DNA from: Marchantia polymorpha subsp. ruderalis
Taxonomy: Eukaryota > Streptophyta > Marchantiopsida > Marchantiales > Marchantiaceae
NCBI GenBank assembly: GCA_037833965.1
Contig: AP031358.1
Span: forward strand, 19,104,001-19,168,000
Length of the DNA: 64,000 nucleotides
Direction: 5' to 3'
Position numbers and translations under genes: made by a program. Below the pieces are notes generated by a model that was not told the origin of the DNA, ran no database searches, and saw nothing but the letters and a program-made list of their open reading frames with translations. Of the stretch, positions 39,801 to 52,730 are shown in pieces. Every line of letters starts with the position of its first letter. Position 1 is the first letter of the stretch.

Positions 39801-41303
39801 CAATGAAGGGCAAAATTTTACCATTTGTAGCCACCAACTTCAAAAACATTGCTTCGAAGCTCACGCTTACTGATCTCTGAAAAGTTCTCAATTTTCCATG
39901 TGAATTTCCCGTACAGATCGGATGGCTTCGGTCCTGCTCCGACAGAAAAGTGCGCAGTGATCAGTAAAACATCGAGATATAAGGTAGCGCCACAAGCTAG
40001 GTATATGGATCGTGCTAGGTGACGATATACACTCTGTAAAAAGATCTAAACTACTGTTGAACTCTTCACATAAAAGTAATTAACGCGCGATCCTCCAAAA
40101 CAACCTCAACCCTTGACTGGATACTTGGAGCAACTACTGTGGATGCGGTCCTAAACCCCAGGCTTCCTTGCGGTTGAATAAATGTTATCTCTTGCGATGA
40201 TAATCCCGCTTGAACTTCATGTGCTTTAAGAGAAATTTCCAAAGAGGAACCGATTTTGAATTCATGTCCCAAACCATGTGCAAGGTACCGCGATCAGATT
40301 GTCTATGAGGACAAGTAACGGGTTAAGAATAAAACTAGGATACGTGGAGACAACCGCTGGCCATCACCCACGACTAACTCTATCAGTCATGGGTTGCTAG
40401 CCGATGATATGTTCGTGAACGAAAGTCGACTGCGAATGATCGAGAATCGACCGGACAGTACAACTTGGTGTTGATACACAAATGAGCCTCATAAACTCCC
40501 GAACGATTACAATGACTCTCATCACTTTCCAGAATCCAGTAATATATAAGACAAGGACTTGGTCATAGGCTGCTGAAAATTCTAACAATACCGGCTCTTA
40601 GTCTTTCGAAAGTCCAACCCCAACAAAAAAAAAGGCTGAGGTGCATTTTGATAGAAAGTATCTCCAAAAGAGCTGTCCTGCATTCATGGACGGATAAGGT
40701 ATGTTCTTGACCATCATCTGAGGCACTTGGGACTTTACCGTTTTCCACAGACGAGGGCAGATTTGAAACTAAGGGAAGAGTAAGAAGTACGAGCTGAGAC
40801 ATTTTTTTCAGGGTCATTATTTAGAACCGTTGGCGTGTACGAGGAAAGATTATCACTTTCATGTCCATTTTGGCCAGGAAAGACCTTGAACGCTTCACGA
40901 ATTCGGTCATTTGATTCCAATCTTGAAACTCCACAGTCCTCTAATCGAGAGTCTACATGCAGCTTCTGCACTTATGTGCTTCACCCATGGCAACCTCGGA
41001 AAAGAACAGGGAGGGGGGGGGGAAAGACATAAGAAATGCACAGACTCCCCGCCACGTAGTTTAATTTTATTGGAAGCCTTCGCCTGACAATTCTGGATTA
41101 GCGGACGTACCAATGATCGAAGAAGGGTTCAGATCGTCTTCCTCGTCGGAATCCCAATACGCAGGAGATGTAGAGGGCGGAGATGGCTCCAGCTGTTCCC
41201 GAGACCTCCACTCGGCAACCGAATCAGACAAATGTAACTTGGCCGAGTGAGAGACATCGAATGGCACCGCACCCCCAGACTCACCCCGGGAATGGCACGC
41301 CAT
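27849..41303 (-). CDS. MATH-domain TRAF1/MUSE13-14-type protein
   Basis: Twelve coding exons, all phases consistent: 41303-41111, 39933-39822, 39327-39239, 38940-38872, 37996-37867, 35575-35417, 34659-34308, 33736-33624, 33116-32966, 31628-31138, 30923-30719 and 29816-27849, giving 1343 aa. The N-terminus has VAEWRSREQLEPSPPSTSP. The MATH domain (about 75-198) runs from FTWKIENFSEISKREL through PQGCDVCNHLSLFLCV to KKEHDWGWKKFMEL. A conserved RPFRCLDCQYRRELVRVYL block follows, then FFNEKEVTSTLVMDALYSG, a Lys/Glu-rich coiled coil (about 405-490), DDSSSTCSSDS (about 583), a second coiled coil across exons 11-12, and EFPHLDIINDLLDED near the C-terminus. The order matches Arabidopsis At5g43560. 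Known for that family: TRAF1a/b (MUSE13/14) adapt SCF-CPR1 for NLR immune-receptor turnover and bind ATG6 in autophagy. Introns reach 2.3 kb. Confidence 0.93.
30111..30131. repeat. 10-bp palindrome in a TRAF intron
   Basis: CTGATCCACA (30111-30120) and TGTGGATCAG (30122-30131) flank one central C. It lies in the intron between exons 11 and 12 and has no evident role in splicing. Confidence 0.75.
32839..32863. repeat. 9-bp perfect hairpin in a TRAF intron
   Basis: CCTCGTCGA (32839-32847) pairs with TCGACGAGG (32855-32863) across a 7-nt loop, in the intron between exons 9 and 10. Confidence 0.7.
33546..33568. repeat. 11-bp palindrome near a TRAF splice site
   Basis: TAAGCTTTATA and TATAAAGCTTA flank a single A. 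It lies in the intron just after exon 8 on the minus strand, about 55 bp from the donor. Confidence 0.7.
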
Positions 41304-43050
41304 CTGCTACGTAACCTTCACCACTGGCCACGCGCCTTCGAAACCCTATGAATTTATTTTTTCTAAATAGAATGTAGATGTACACCCTGATCTCGAAAGC
41401 TAGAGTCCGACCCTCAATCGCAACAGACCTCACTCACCCCACATGTTCCATCCCGGCTAGCAAAAATTCCCAACAATTTCGAGCTCTACCATACCGTCGT
41501 CCCGGTACCACTTCCTTCCCGCCTTCGGTCTTTCGATCAACCCCAGACTCACTCGAGCAACCTGTGCGCTATCTCCTTCCTGGTGTTAGGGTTTCCGTCT
41601 CCGTTCCGCTCTTTCGAACGAAGCCCTTCTCGTCCTGGCCTCCTGCTGCCTTCGCCATCAGGTTTTCCCCTTCCGCTTTAGCCCCACAAAACACCCAAAC
41701 TCCGCCCCTGCCCTGCCCTCGACTTCCCTGTCCGTCTCCGCTCCGAACTCCGCCTAGCCCGCCACCCTATTCGTTGCTTTCAACTTCCCGGCCTCCCTCT
41801 CTTCCTCTCTCCCTCTCTCTCTCGTCGTCTCGTCGTCAGGTCTCGTGTAGTCTCGTCTGGCCTCGAGCCTGAGCCTGAGCCTGACGCTCGCGCAGCCTCG
41901 GCCCCCAACCGAAACCACCAACAGAAACCAAAAAGCGCTGGCTCCCGCGCACCGGCGCGCTCCGAGTGTCAACCAAGGAAAGCGGAAAAGAAAAAGCACG
42001 AGGTGCCGAGCACCGGCCCTGTCAAAACAACCAATACCATCGACCGCATCGACCCGGACCAGCACCACCAGCTCTCGCAAAAGCCGCGGGCACAACCCTC
42101 AAGCACGCAATCAAGCAAGCACACTCTCTCTCTCCCTCCCTCCCTCCCTCTCTCTCTTCTCTCACACCCACACACACAGCGACAGACAGTCAGACATACA
42201 GACAGACAGACCGACGGCAGCCCCGGCACTGCACAGCTCTCGCTCGCTCTGCTGCGCTTCCAAACCGAAGCTCCTCCTCATTCACCAGCCAAACCCTTTC
42301 CCCTCTCTCTCTCTCCCTTCCTCCCTCTCCTGCAGGACGAAAGAACTTAGGCGGGATTTGGGCCGGTCCCCCGGGCTCTCCCTCTCTCGCTCTCACTTCG
42401 CTTCTCCCCTCGAATCGCACCACCACCTAACGAATATTTTCTTCCTCCGGTTCGGCATCCCCATTATTTTCCCTTTCTTCCTTTCTTTCTTTCTTGCTTC
42501 CTTCTTGCTTGCGCAGTGGGGCACAATTACGTGAATTTGTTAATATTTGGGCTCCCTTCCTGCGGAAGAGAGACTTTCGTCCCCGGTCGGAGCAGCCCCC
42601 TGGCCCCAGGCGGGGTCGTGGCACTTCTTGTTTGCTCCCGCGGAATGCACTTCTGCTGAGTGCTTGGCATAGATTACATTTTCTTGAATCGCTTGTCAGC
42701 TCCTGAAGCCCGGACTGGGTGTTGGAGCGTGTCATCGCTCCGCGTTTATTTTAATAGTTTTGAAAGAAGGAAAGCCATTCGGATATTGGAGACTGCGATG
42801 ATTATTCCCCTGTATGATCCATCTTGTTCTGAGAGCAGGGTTCGGTCTATTTCGGTATGCTGGAGGAGCAGTGTTTCAGCTTTATCCCATAGACATTTTT
42901 TCTCGCCCCTCTCTCATTTTGTAGTACCAGTTCAGTTCGTTTGCCAGCATAATAATTAATGGGTGCCTGGATCTCCTCTACTTCTTCTTCTGAGTTCATT
43001 GCTTGGGATGTTTATATGGGAGTACACTTTTCATGTGTAGAGCCAAAGTG
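41304..43050 (-). promoter_or_regulatory. Upstream region and probable 5' leader of TRAF gene
   Basis: Directly upstream of the TRAF start on the minus strand. The plus strand is strongly pyrimidine-rich (CT runs about 41790-41823 and 42121-42160, and CCCT runs about 42300-42330), so the leader is GA-rich in the sense direction. No convincing plus-strand gene starts here: open frames are Pro/Ser-rich products of the CT tracts. The transcription start is not determinable. Confidence 0.4.
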
Positions 43051-43503
43051 CACTTTGTTTGTTACATCTACTTGTGAAGTCTTTTGCTGAAGAAGAAGTA
43101 TATATAAATTTGTTTGAATGCTCGATAACATAACGATAACAAACATAGCTGATAAGATTCTCACTATTTGCTCACTATTCTCACATATGATAAGAGTGTG
43201 CTATTTGCAATACCTTCCAGACAATTATCGTATCATTCGGAATAGGTATCTTCTTCACCATGTTACCGTTGCCTCTCTAGATAGATACATGTTGAGCACA
43301 AAATGAAGATATACTTAGTTCGTGTAAAAAATCTTTGACTCTAGAGAACTACAATTATAATCTATCCAATTTTGACATTAATGAAGTGAATTTGTGTTGT
43401 GATGGGTATTAAGTAGGAAGTAGATCAGTCAAGTTTAGCATGTTGTTTTTTGTCACATAGCTCAAAGATGAGAGATGATATGCAATGACAATGTGAAGAG
43501 CGA

Positions 43504-43560
43504 GTTCTTTACCTTTCGAATCTTGTGGACATGTTCATCAAGATTTGAAAGGTAAAGAAC
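43504..43560. repeat. 22-bp near-perfect hairpin
   Basis: Positions 43504-43525 and 43539-43560 are reverse complements over 22 nt with one difference (a G-T wobble in RNA), separated by a 13-nt loop. The arms contain TTCTTTACCTTTC and its complement. It sits at the edge of the AT-rich island. The length is compatible with a small hairpin RNA or a snapback remnant of a foldback element. Confidence 0.75.
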
Positions 43561-44102
43561 TTCATGTAAAATCTAACTCAACTCAAGTGCAAGTCAGATT
43601 CGCAAGTTCCATTGTTGAAAGACAGAGTAGTCTATCAAGTATAACTAACAAAAATTTGATGGGATTTAATGAATAATATAAATAGGTGATATATGGTATC
43701 GTTCTATTCCATTGATACCATAGATGACACTTCATACTAAATTTCTTTTAAAGTTTCTTATAACTATATATTGTGGGCTGAAGTGTCCAACAATTGTTAT
43801 GTATAACATTGCTATGTCTTGATGGCGAGAGTTGGAAGCATGAGGAATGTGTTGCAACAAAGATGTCATTGTTTAGATGGTCTTTCAAGCGACGTGCAAT
43901 CTTTTGAAACTCATAATCTATGCTACTTTTTTGGTTCAAAGTTTTTTTTGACATTTATCTTGAGAATAATGCTTGTATTATTGTCGGCAATTGTTGTACT
44001 GATGCATGTCACAATGCACATTTTTAAAAAATAATTCATTGGTTTTTGCAACGCTTGTAACAGAGATTTAACAACCACATCCTTTGTTGACTGCAACAAA
44101 CA

Positions 44103-44437
44103 AAGGTTTTATGAATTGGTGTTCCAACCAAAATGCAATTTTATAAAAATTATGTAACTCTTTTTGATCTATATCAAGAACTAAGCATGCAATTTGATCT
44201 CATACAATATATGCAATGGCATCTTCAAGATTTGCGAGACTTAATATTGAAAATCAAAGTTCTTGTAAATATCAGTTAACAAATTTTATGTGATTTAGTG
44301 TTTCAATCAATGCGTCATTTTTTACATATTATGCTATTGTTGATAATGCAGGTCAAGAAGTTAGCATGTAGTTTAATCTCATACTATCGCAATATCCCGA
44401 TGGCATTTCCAAGGTTTGCTAGACTTGATACATGAAA
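44103..44437. repeat. Two-copy direct repeat, period about 178 bp
   Basis: Unit 1 begins at 44103 and unit 2 at 44281. Shared phrases include TTTTATGxxTT...GTGTTxCAA, AAGxAxTxAGCATG, TxATCTCATAC and GATGGCATxTxCAAGxTTTGC (the last written with gaps). The copies are diverged by substitutions and small indels. Confidence 0.6.
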
Positions 44438-44640
44438 TAAAAGCAATAGGTGGATCTGAAAATATGTTATGTGTCAAGAGTAAAACACATATTAATTGAT
44501 GAAACTATTGAAGAGTTTTATAGGTGTTAAATTGTTGTGCATATTTACGTTTATCTCACCCCTATGTTGAAATCTAAACTTTAAAATAACTTCATGAATG
44601 CATTCAATCATCAATTTCAAATATAATCTTTGACTGTAAT

Positions 44641-45340
44641 TTCATCATATTTGCATATCATCACTATATTAACCATCAAATGTTAATCGTGCAAAATTTG
44701 CATATATAACTTTTGACACAGTATATCATTTGCGCAACTAGTAACAACGTTGTGACTCATTTGTGCACATATCGTCTTAGAATTTTGCACATACTGTTTC
44801 AAATTTAGTGGATCTTGCAATATTTCTTTGCATTGCAGAAAAATGAATTGCAACAATTTACGGCTTCGTCTCAACTTCGCTCCATTCTTGTTCATTTCCC
44901 CACTTGCCTCAGTGACTTCACTCTAAACGTTGTTTTTTGTGTTAAAAATCAATGATCATCGATCATCCAATCTTATCTTTAAAAATAATTGTTGACTCTA
45001 TCACTTTCATCAAATTGTGCATATCATCCATGACACTATAATCATAATAAAGTCAAATGTTATTACTATAATATCCGTCATAATTTTTTCTTGCATAACT
45101 TTCTATTATGACATTTGATTCACTATAGCATTTGTGCGACTAAAAACAATGCAGTGACATTCATTTATGCACATATCGTCTAGGATATTCAACAACTCTT
45201 GCAACCTTTCTTTGCATTAGACCAATATATTGCAACAATTTATGGCTTCATCTCAACCTCGCTCCACTCTTGTTCATTTTCTCGCTTGCCTCGGTGATTT
45301 CACTCTAAACGTTGCTCTCTATGTTAAAAATCAATGATGA
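44641..45340. repeat. Two-copy direct repeat, about 340 bp each
   Basis: Copy A (about 44641-44960) and copy B (about 45001-45340) share TGCACATATCGTCT, TTTCTTTGCATT, TTGCAACAATTTA, CTTGTTCATTT, TTCACTCTAAACGTTG and GTTAAAAATCAATGAT in the same order. The right half is much better conserved than the left. Confidence 0.75.
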
Positions 45341-47977
45341 TCAATATTAAAACATGTTGGACGTATATCGTTGGTTTGATCTCATCAGTAAAACATGATG
45401 GATCTAAGTAAGCTAGTTGTGTTAAGTTGTGTGACTTCAAGAGCTCCAAACTACACTTGTTATAATCACAATTGCATGTCGAGATTCTAACATTCAAACA
45501 TATTTCATCAACACCAAAACTTCTATCAACGTCAATCTATATCTTTCTTGTGATAATCAAGTCGCAATTAAGCACGATCACAATGCAATTTTTCATACTA
45601 ACACAATGCACATAGAAGCTAAACATAATTTTACGTGAATGAGTTTTATAGAATATAATTTGACTTCATTCATTCATACTTATGACAAATCTATGACAAA
45701 TATCCTAGCTCAAAAGAAATTTGACAAGTATTTATATTTGATTGATACCCATTCAATGGCAAAGTTACATCACATACAAGCATGTATTTTTAAGAAATTT
45801 TTGTGAGAAATATAAAATTAAGCAAGAAAAACTCTTTAGAGTTAAAGATTGGATTAATAACTTTAAGTATTGCAATGTATGACTCTACAACCACTTAAAA
45901 GTCAAAATTTGATACAATCGTGATACGCATTATCAATACGCTTATCTATATATAAAGATTGTTAACAAATTAATACATTTTTTAAAATTGATAACAGGTT
46001 CATAAATTATATTAATATATTTAAGATTAAATATACCTTACTGATTGAATCAAAGTTTGAACATTTGTAAATAACCAAATAAATATTATTTTTTCATGTG
46101 TTACTGCAATCATGCGTAAGAAATTTATAATATTTTGTACAAAATTTACTAAGTTTATATTTGCAATTCTACAAAACATGGTTGTATATTACACAATATT
46201 TTATTTCTTTCATATATATAAAATACTAGATGTAATATATGACATAAATATTTGTATAATTTAAAGATCCAAAATTCATCATTAAGAATCATTGATATTT
46301 AGTTGATCATACTATCCGACTTATTGAATATCAAAAATAATATATTGTAACATTGCATATATTCAACTTTCAAGAATAAATCAATGTGATGTTTTCAAAA
46401 CTTCTAAATATCTTATTTATTATGACATCTTGCATCTTCATATATACATGTACATAGCTGCACAATGATTGATAAAAAAAATGAGTATGAAGCTATTATT
46501 ACAAAAAAATTTATGATGCATGTTTGATTAAAAATATGTAGCTAAAAAATGGAGTAAATAAAATTTTAAACTATGTTTATTCTTCTCAATATGAAATATT
46601 GAAAGAACATAATATAAACACTTTTGAATTCAAGACACGTGTAAACGGTTATTCATATAATTTAAGTCTTTGTTAATTTTTTGTAAACAAGTTGTGATCT
46701 ATTAAGCTCAAATACATGTATTGATTTGTACTATATAAAATAAAATGTGCCATAACATTAAAAGAGTTCAAAATTTCACAATGTGTTTACAACATTTTTT
46801 CTAAGATTGAGTTCATTGATTTTAAACCATCTAATATATTTACATTAAAAAAATGTATTTAAACAATTAATCTGATGTTGATCATGTTCTTCTTTGGGTG
46901 TTTGTTACTATGATATGTCAACAAATCAAAATAATACTGAATGTTATGTATTCATGGTGTTTTGCATAAATGATATTCATATAAAAAACTGTAATAAATA
47001 CATATTGTAACTTTAATTTCAACAATACATTATAAATCTGACTTGCTATATTCTTAATCATTTTGCTTGCATGTATTAAATGTACATTAGAATATTTGTG
47101 TGATTAAAATTAAAATTTTTAAATAACTATAATAATTTATCATGTTTGTACTTGATATGAAATGTCTTTAAGACAATTTTGTTCCATTTATTTTCAATGC
47201 AAAAAATGTAAATGAAAAAAATATTTGTCTATCATTTATTTTTTTTGAAAAAGAGTTGGAAATCATGGTGGAAATAAAATTATATTCATGAAATATTAAT
47301 TGATTAGAAAATAGGAATTCTTAATTTTTACAATTAAATTTGATTTTTTGATGATTTACTAAATTTCCGTAGAAAAAAATTCTATGATAAGTTAAACTTC
47401 CTAAATTTTTATATACATATTTATATTAAAATTCGGAAATGATCTGATCTTATTTACAAAAAATATACAACCCTGATTCATACAAAATAAATGTAAACAA
47501 ATATAAACATGAAGTATGTTTTTTTTTGTCTATATTTTTAGAATAATTTGTTTCATTTTATATGAATGAAATTGACATATTCATTTGTATGGCATATTTT
47601 ATTTATAATATATTAAAATTTATCTCTCATTAATCATGTATTGTTAAAATTGTTCAAAATTTTAAGAAATTAATAAGAATTATTATCATGTGGAAACAAG
47701 CGATTGATAGAATAATCAAATACCATTCTATATATATATATATAATATTAAATAAAATGAAACTTGTAATCTTTTCATCACAACTATACATTAAAAGAAC
47801 AGTGTCAAAATATTGCAAAATTACAATATTCATGCTAGAAAATGAAAGAGCAATACTAATTGTATAGTTTTACAAAAAATCAAATTTTAATATCACACAT
47901 GAGATTAAATATTATTTTACTTTTGTAGAAAATATATTTAATAAATTTATACTTTTAAAATATACTTATTTAAATAA

Positions 47978-47979
<2 letters not shown>

Positions 47980-48013
<34 letters not shown>
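47980..48013. repeat. TA microsatellite
   Basis: A near-pure (TA)n run after AAATAAATAAA, inside the AT-rich island. Confidence 0.9.
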
Positions 48014-48015
<2 letters not shown>

Positions 48016-49781
48016 AGATATTATCCTCATCTATTTCATTGTTTGTGTATTCACTCCAAAATACATGGAGATTGTTTGACTATAAACAATTGTTCAAATA
48101 ATCATTCAACAAACATGAATGTAATTCTGACATGACATGTATTACAATTAAATGAATCTAAAATCATATCAATCAATCATGAAAAAATTTGCTATAGTTT
48201 AGATGAATGTAGTTGAATTACACTTGAACTTGCATCAAAGTAATTTGTGCAAGTTCATGTTATCTATTAAACAATAAGAGATTAGTTCAAAGATATTTAC
48301 ACATTATAACCAAATAGTTTGCAATTTGTATACTATAATAATTTATTTTTTTTGTACGATATATGCTTAAGTCAACATTGCAAAGATAAACTGAAAATAT
48401 ATATGTCTGAAAATTGTTTGGTCTTCTGAATTCAATTTTGAAAAAATGAACATTTATCTAATATTTAATATTATTTACTCATAAATACATATAAAATATG
48501 TATAACGAATAAACAATATAAATTTGTGAACAACTTTATATAATTATAAGTTAAGACAATTTGTATTTAAAATTGTTCATTACAATTAGAATTATGTTAT
48601 TCAATACAAATTTAAAACTTATTTCATAAAATAATTTGTTATTTTATTAGAGAGAACAAAATTCACTAATAATTTTTTAGTATCAAAAGCATATAAGATA
48701 ACAAAACTCACTATGGATGTTTTTAAAAAACAATATATTATAAACTATCACTTTTGCATCAATCTCTATATATATAAACCACCACAGGTTTTGTATTTTC
48801 TACATGATGAGTTGTGAATAATTTAATATAGTAAAACCTACCTAAAGCAATAATGCTTTAACTAATAACCTCTTTAAACTGCTAAATATTTTTGATCCCA
48901 ACCACGTCTCCATACTGTGATGATAAACCTTTGTAGTCTGCTATTTAATAAACTTGTTCAAGTTACACAACTTTTGTAAATTGATATACCTTACATATAA
49001 ATTGATGTGCGATTTAAACTCGCTCAAAGTAGCTCTGAATACACTTATGTAACATCTGGTAAGTTTTGATACAACTTACATTTAGATGAGGGACAAGATT
49101 AAAGCTACAAAACAATATGCGGACCTTATCCGTCATTTTTGTGTGCTAAACATCACGTTCCGATATCTTCTGGATGTGTTGTGAGATTGATGAGATGTGT
49201 TTGTTGTAGTGCGGATGTCTGTGTATTTGATTATGGTTTGTGTTTCTAGTGTGTGCTGCAGTTGATGTGGTTGGTTGTAGGATCCAAGTGTTGTGTGTGA
49301 TTGTTGTTCGGTTTGTTTAGTTCATTTTCACTACTCCTCACGAATCAATCTCATGACGTCAGCTGTAGTAGCCAACACATATGACTGTTGCACAGTTGCT
49401 GTAGACTTGACTTAACTGATAAAATCTACTAACTCATAAAAAATCTTCGATCCCAACGATATAAATTAACACATTTTATACTTCAATACAATATTGATTA
49501 CTATCATACATAAAATCACAAATTTCTTTAACATCTTAGTAATTTAATACGACATAAATTACAATTGGATGATATGATGTGATTATTTTATTATTATTTT
49601 TGGATTGAATAGAATCATGTCCATCAATTTATAGATACATAATTTATGATATATTAACATATTTAAATTGCTATTGAGTCATTGATTGTTATCATTATAT
49701 CTTATCGATTGCATTGTAATTTTGCAATATATAATTACATCAATCTCATTTTGATAAGTACTAAGTTCATATTTCAACATT

Positions 49782-50240
49782 ATGTTGCTTTATTTTTTAA
49801 TCATTGAGTCAAATAAAAATATGAATAATGTTTGAAGTTTTTTTCCTTTTTATCACTTTTGCTAATACACAGACAAATTTGATGTTGAAATTGATATGGA
49901 AACAGCAACATGAATTTCCAATTTGAAACTTTTGAGTTTTAAGTTTGCATGATCGCATTATGTTGCTTTATTTTTAATCATTAAGGCAATTAAAAATATG
50001 AATAATTGTAGGATTTGTTTACACATCATGTTGTTCTGTTTTTAATCATATAATAAATAAAAAATGTGAAAAACGTTAGGATATTTTACACATAATGTTG
50101 TTCCTTTTTCATCATTAAATTAATAAAAAAACATGAATAACATTAGAATTTTTGTTCACATTGAAGTTAGATGTGAAATTATGTTGTTTATGTTTATTTA
50201 TGTTAAAAAATTAAAGCTTATTTATAGTTTATTACTTCTG
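49782..50240. repeat. Tandem units of about 67 bp, nested in a larger repeat
   Basis: Units starting with ATGTTG(C/T)T and continuing with TTTTTAATCAT, AATAAAAA-ATGAATAA and GGATTT-ACACAT begin at 49782, 49960, 50028, 50095 and (degenerate) 50181. The middle three are in tandem with spacing 68 and 67. A flanking phrase (TTTTGCTAATACACA, CAACATGAATTTCCA) appears at about 49857-49921 and again, changed, at about 50238-50302, so a larger unit was also duplicated. Confidence 0.7.
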
Positions 50241-51149
50241 CTAAAACACAACCAAACTAGATTTTGGATTAAATATAGAAATGACAACATGAATTTCCAT
50301 TCAAAATAATAAGCATGTATCAAACTTTACTAGTTTTATCTTAATTTGATTATATATACTGAAGATCATAGTTCTCAAAATTTTGTCTAAACTATGAGCA
50401 AGATATTTTTGAAATTGTTGTTATCAAGAATGATATCACGATTATATGACTTGAATATATATATATGTTTTTTTATGTTAAGGTTTTTTTTGTTTAGCAT
50501 ATGATACACATTGTAAATGATGGCATTGATAGTAGATTTGTTTTTGATTTTTCATTTACAAATTGTACCTTGTAGGATGATCGATGAATAAATTAGAATA
50601 TAGAACATGAAATTGTATGAACAACACTGCTTATGCACATCTAAAACATATATATGCTATTCTATGAATAAAAGTAGGATTTGAATATTTTGATTTAAAT
50701 ATTGCATGCAATTATATCAATTTACTAGAGAACCTTTATGAGACATTTTAAAACCTGATTATAGTCTTTTATCGACAACCGAGTGTTTTCACATATTGAC
50801 ATTCTTGGAAGCATCGTCACGGCCATACTTGTTAACATCATGGACTACTAATTTATATGTGTGTTATGTAAAATGTAACATAAATTAATAATTGTTGTCT
50901 GGATTTCTGAAGAATATGTAAATTCATAACAATTGGAAGAAAAAAACAACAGTTTTTTTTCAAGCTGAGCACTCTCAATATTTATTGGATTTGAGATAAT
51001 TTTATTTTCAAGCACTACATTATTTGTGAGAGGGACACATGACACAAGTTTTTCCAACTTATACTCTTACTTGTAAGAGTAATTTGATCAGTTCTTAGTA
51101 TATTGCTGTAGCGTCAAAATCAGCATAAGGTTGGAACAAGTGTATGTAG

Positions 51150-52220
51150 TGCAAAGTTGTTGACAGCAAGTAATTATATTCCTAACTAATGCTTGAAAGA
51201 GAGGGTCGGAGCACATTACTCTGATTTATTATTCGCTTTTAATGATATAACGGAACTTTGAACAAAAGTACGCCTTGTCAAAAGGTCCACAGAGTAATAA
51301 TTTGTCATAAGTTGTAAATTTCCTGGTTATAGCGATGTCTGAATCTGATTGCAGAAGCATTTATGAGAATGTAAACTGAGAAATTACTCTTCTGACATCA
51401 TCCACTAAAAGTCAAGTTTGAACCTGACACAGTAGGTTCGTTCAAGAGCAGTATTTGGTGAATAAATGGAATCGTCTTGAAAAAATTCTGATTTGTTTAT
51501 TGTCTCTGGGAAGACATTCTTGGTCAGTTAAGCTAAGAGCCGGGGAAAATCGACCTCATAACAATATTCCTCCTAAATACTCGAACTTGATTTAAATACA
51601 AAGGAATCACTTTAAGCATGACGCTTAAACTTTTGAACTACAAACCATTTTGTATTTTTCAAAAAGCATAAAAGGGCGATATATTTTGTCTACAAGAAAA
51701 GTTTTGATGCATATTTCTGATTATAAAGAGAAAGACGAAAGACTCGGCATAGACTCGGTACTATTTACACAATAAATTTTATCACATATCTACAGTATAT
51801 AGTCAACTTAAACAAATAAAGGACCAAACGTTCCGACATGCCAAGTATGTTGTTTATCCTCCTGCAACCCGTTAGTTGAAAAACAATTTCGTATTTTTTT
51901 TTACGGGCAGACTTATGACGAAATGAAACCAGATGATTACAAAAAACTTCACTTTTTAGCGATATTATGGATTCCCGGTCTAACTCCAATCGGATCTTTA
52001 TTCGAAGGGCACTAGAAGCCACAAGAAGAGCGAACCAAATATCTGGAATGAACCAAATTCCACATTACGTGAGCTGATGTGCAAGAGATCGATGAGAACA
52101 TGACGCATTCCAAACTGACCTTCCACATTTCAGTCATATCCTAACTAAACCTCGATGAGGAATATTCGCATCCAGTCGAAGTTGACAATCTGGAACTTTA
52201 CGCGTTCTTAGACACCGCCG
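51150..52220. other. Intergenic, nothing recognised
   Basis: Transition from the AT-rich island to the COG4 upstream region. No coding similarity, RNA gene or clear repeat was seen. Confidence 0.6.
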
Positions 52221-52730
52221 ATGAATAATTAATAAATTTACAATGTGCGCAGCGCAGCGGACTCCGAAGAAATGGAGTTAGCGGGACTCCCCCCTCCGCT
52301 TTCTTATAACCTAACGGGGAGTATTCTTCTATTGAATTGATACGCGAAGGAATAATATCTGTAACAAATTAACAATGTGCGCAGCGCAACGGCCTCCAAA
52401 GAAATGGAATTAGCGGGACTCCTCCATCGGCTTTCTTATAGCCAAACGGGGAATATTCTTCGATTAAATTGGTAGGCATATGAATAATTATTAAATTAAC
52501 AATGTGCTCGGCAGACTCAGAAGAAATGGAGTCAGCGGGACTCCTCCATCGGCTTCTTATAGCCAAACGGGGAATATTGTTCGATTAAAGTGATAGGCAT
52601 ATGAATAATTATTAAATTAACAATGTGCTCGGCAGACTCAGAAGAAATGGAGTCAGCGGGACTCCTCCATTCGCCTTCTGATAGCCTACCGGGGGAATAT
52701 TCCGCGATTAGATTGACACGCGAATGAATA
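52221..52730. repeat. Four-copy tandem array, unit about 121-132 bp
   Basis: Units share CAATGTGC (starts 52241, 52373, 52500, 52621), AGAAATGGAxT, AGCGGGACTCC, CTTATAxCC-AACGGGGA and a tail with ATATGAATAATTATTAAATT. Spacings are 132, 127 and 121 bp, so units 3 and 4 are the closest pair. The minus strand reads a repeated peptide (SISSESAEHIVNLIIIHMP), but the unit lengths are not all multiples of three, so I take that as incidental. Confidence 0.88.

Larger units (their letters stand above)
43050..51150. other. AT-rich island without coding potential
   Basis: Base composition falls abruptly: by eye roughly a quarter G+C, against about half or more on both flanks. Stop codons are dense in all frames and I recognise no protein remnants, tRNA or organellar genes. 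It contains degenerate direct repeats (44103-44437, 44641-45340, 49782-50240), a TA tract and a 22-bp hairpin. A GT-rich, less AT-biased islet lies at about 49100-49330. Old, heavily mutated repeat DNA is the simplest reading. Confidence 0.7.

Noticed and set aside
41378-42430. Plus-strand Pro/Ser-rich open frames upstream of the TRAF gene
   Set aside because: They follow CT-rich simple sequence, lack motifs and overlap the probable TRAF leader.
43050-51150. Plastid or mitochondrial DNA insertion explaining the AT-rich island
   Set aside because: A recent plastid insertion would show long open frames or tRNA/rRNA genes; none is visible in any frame.
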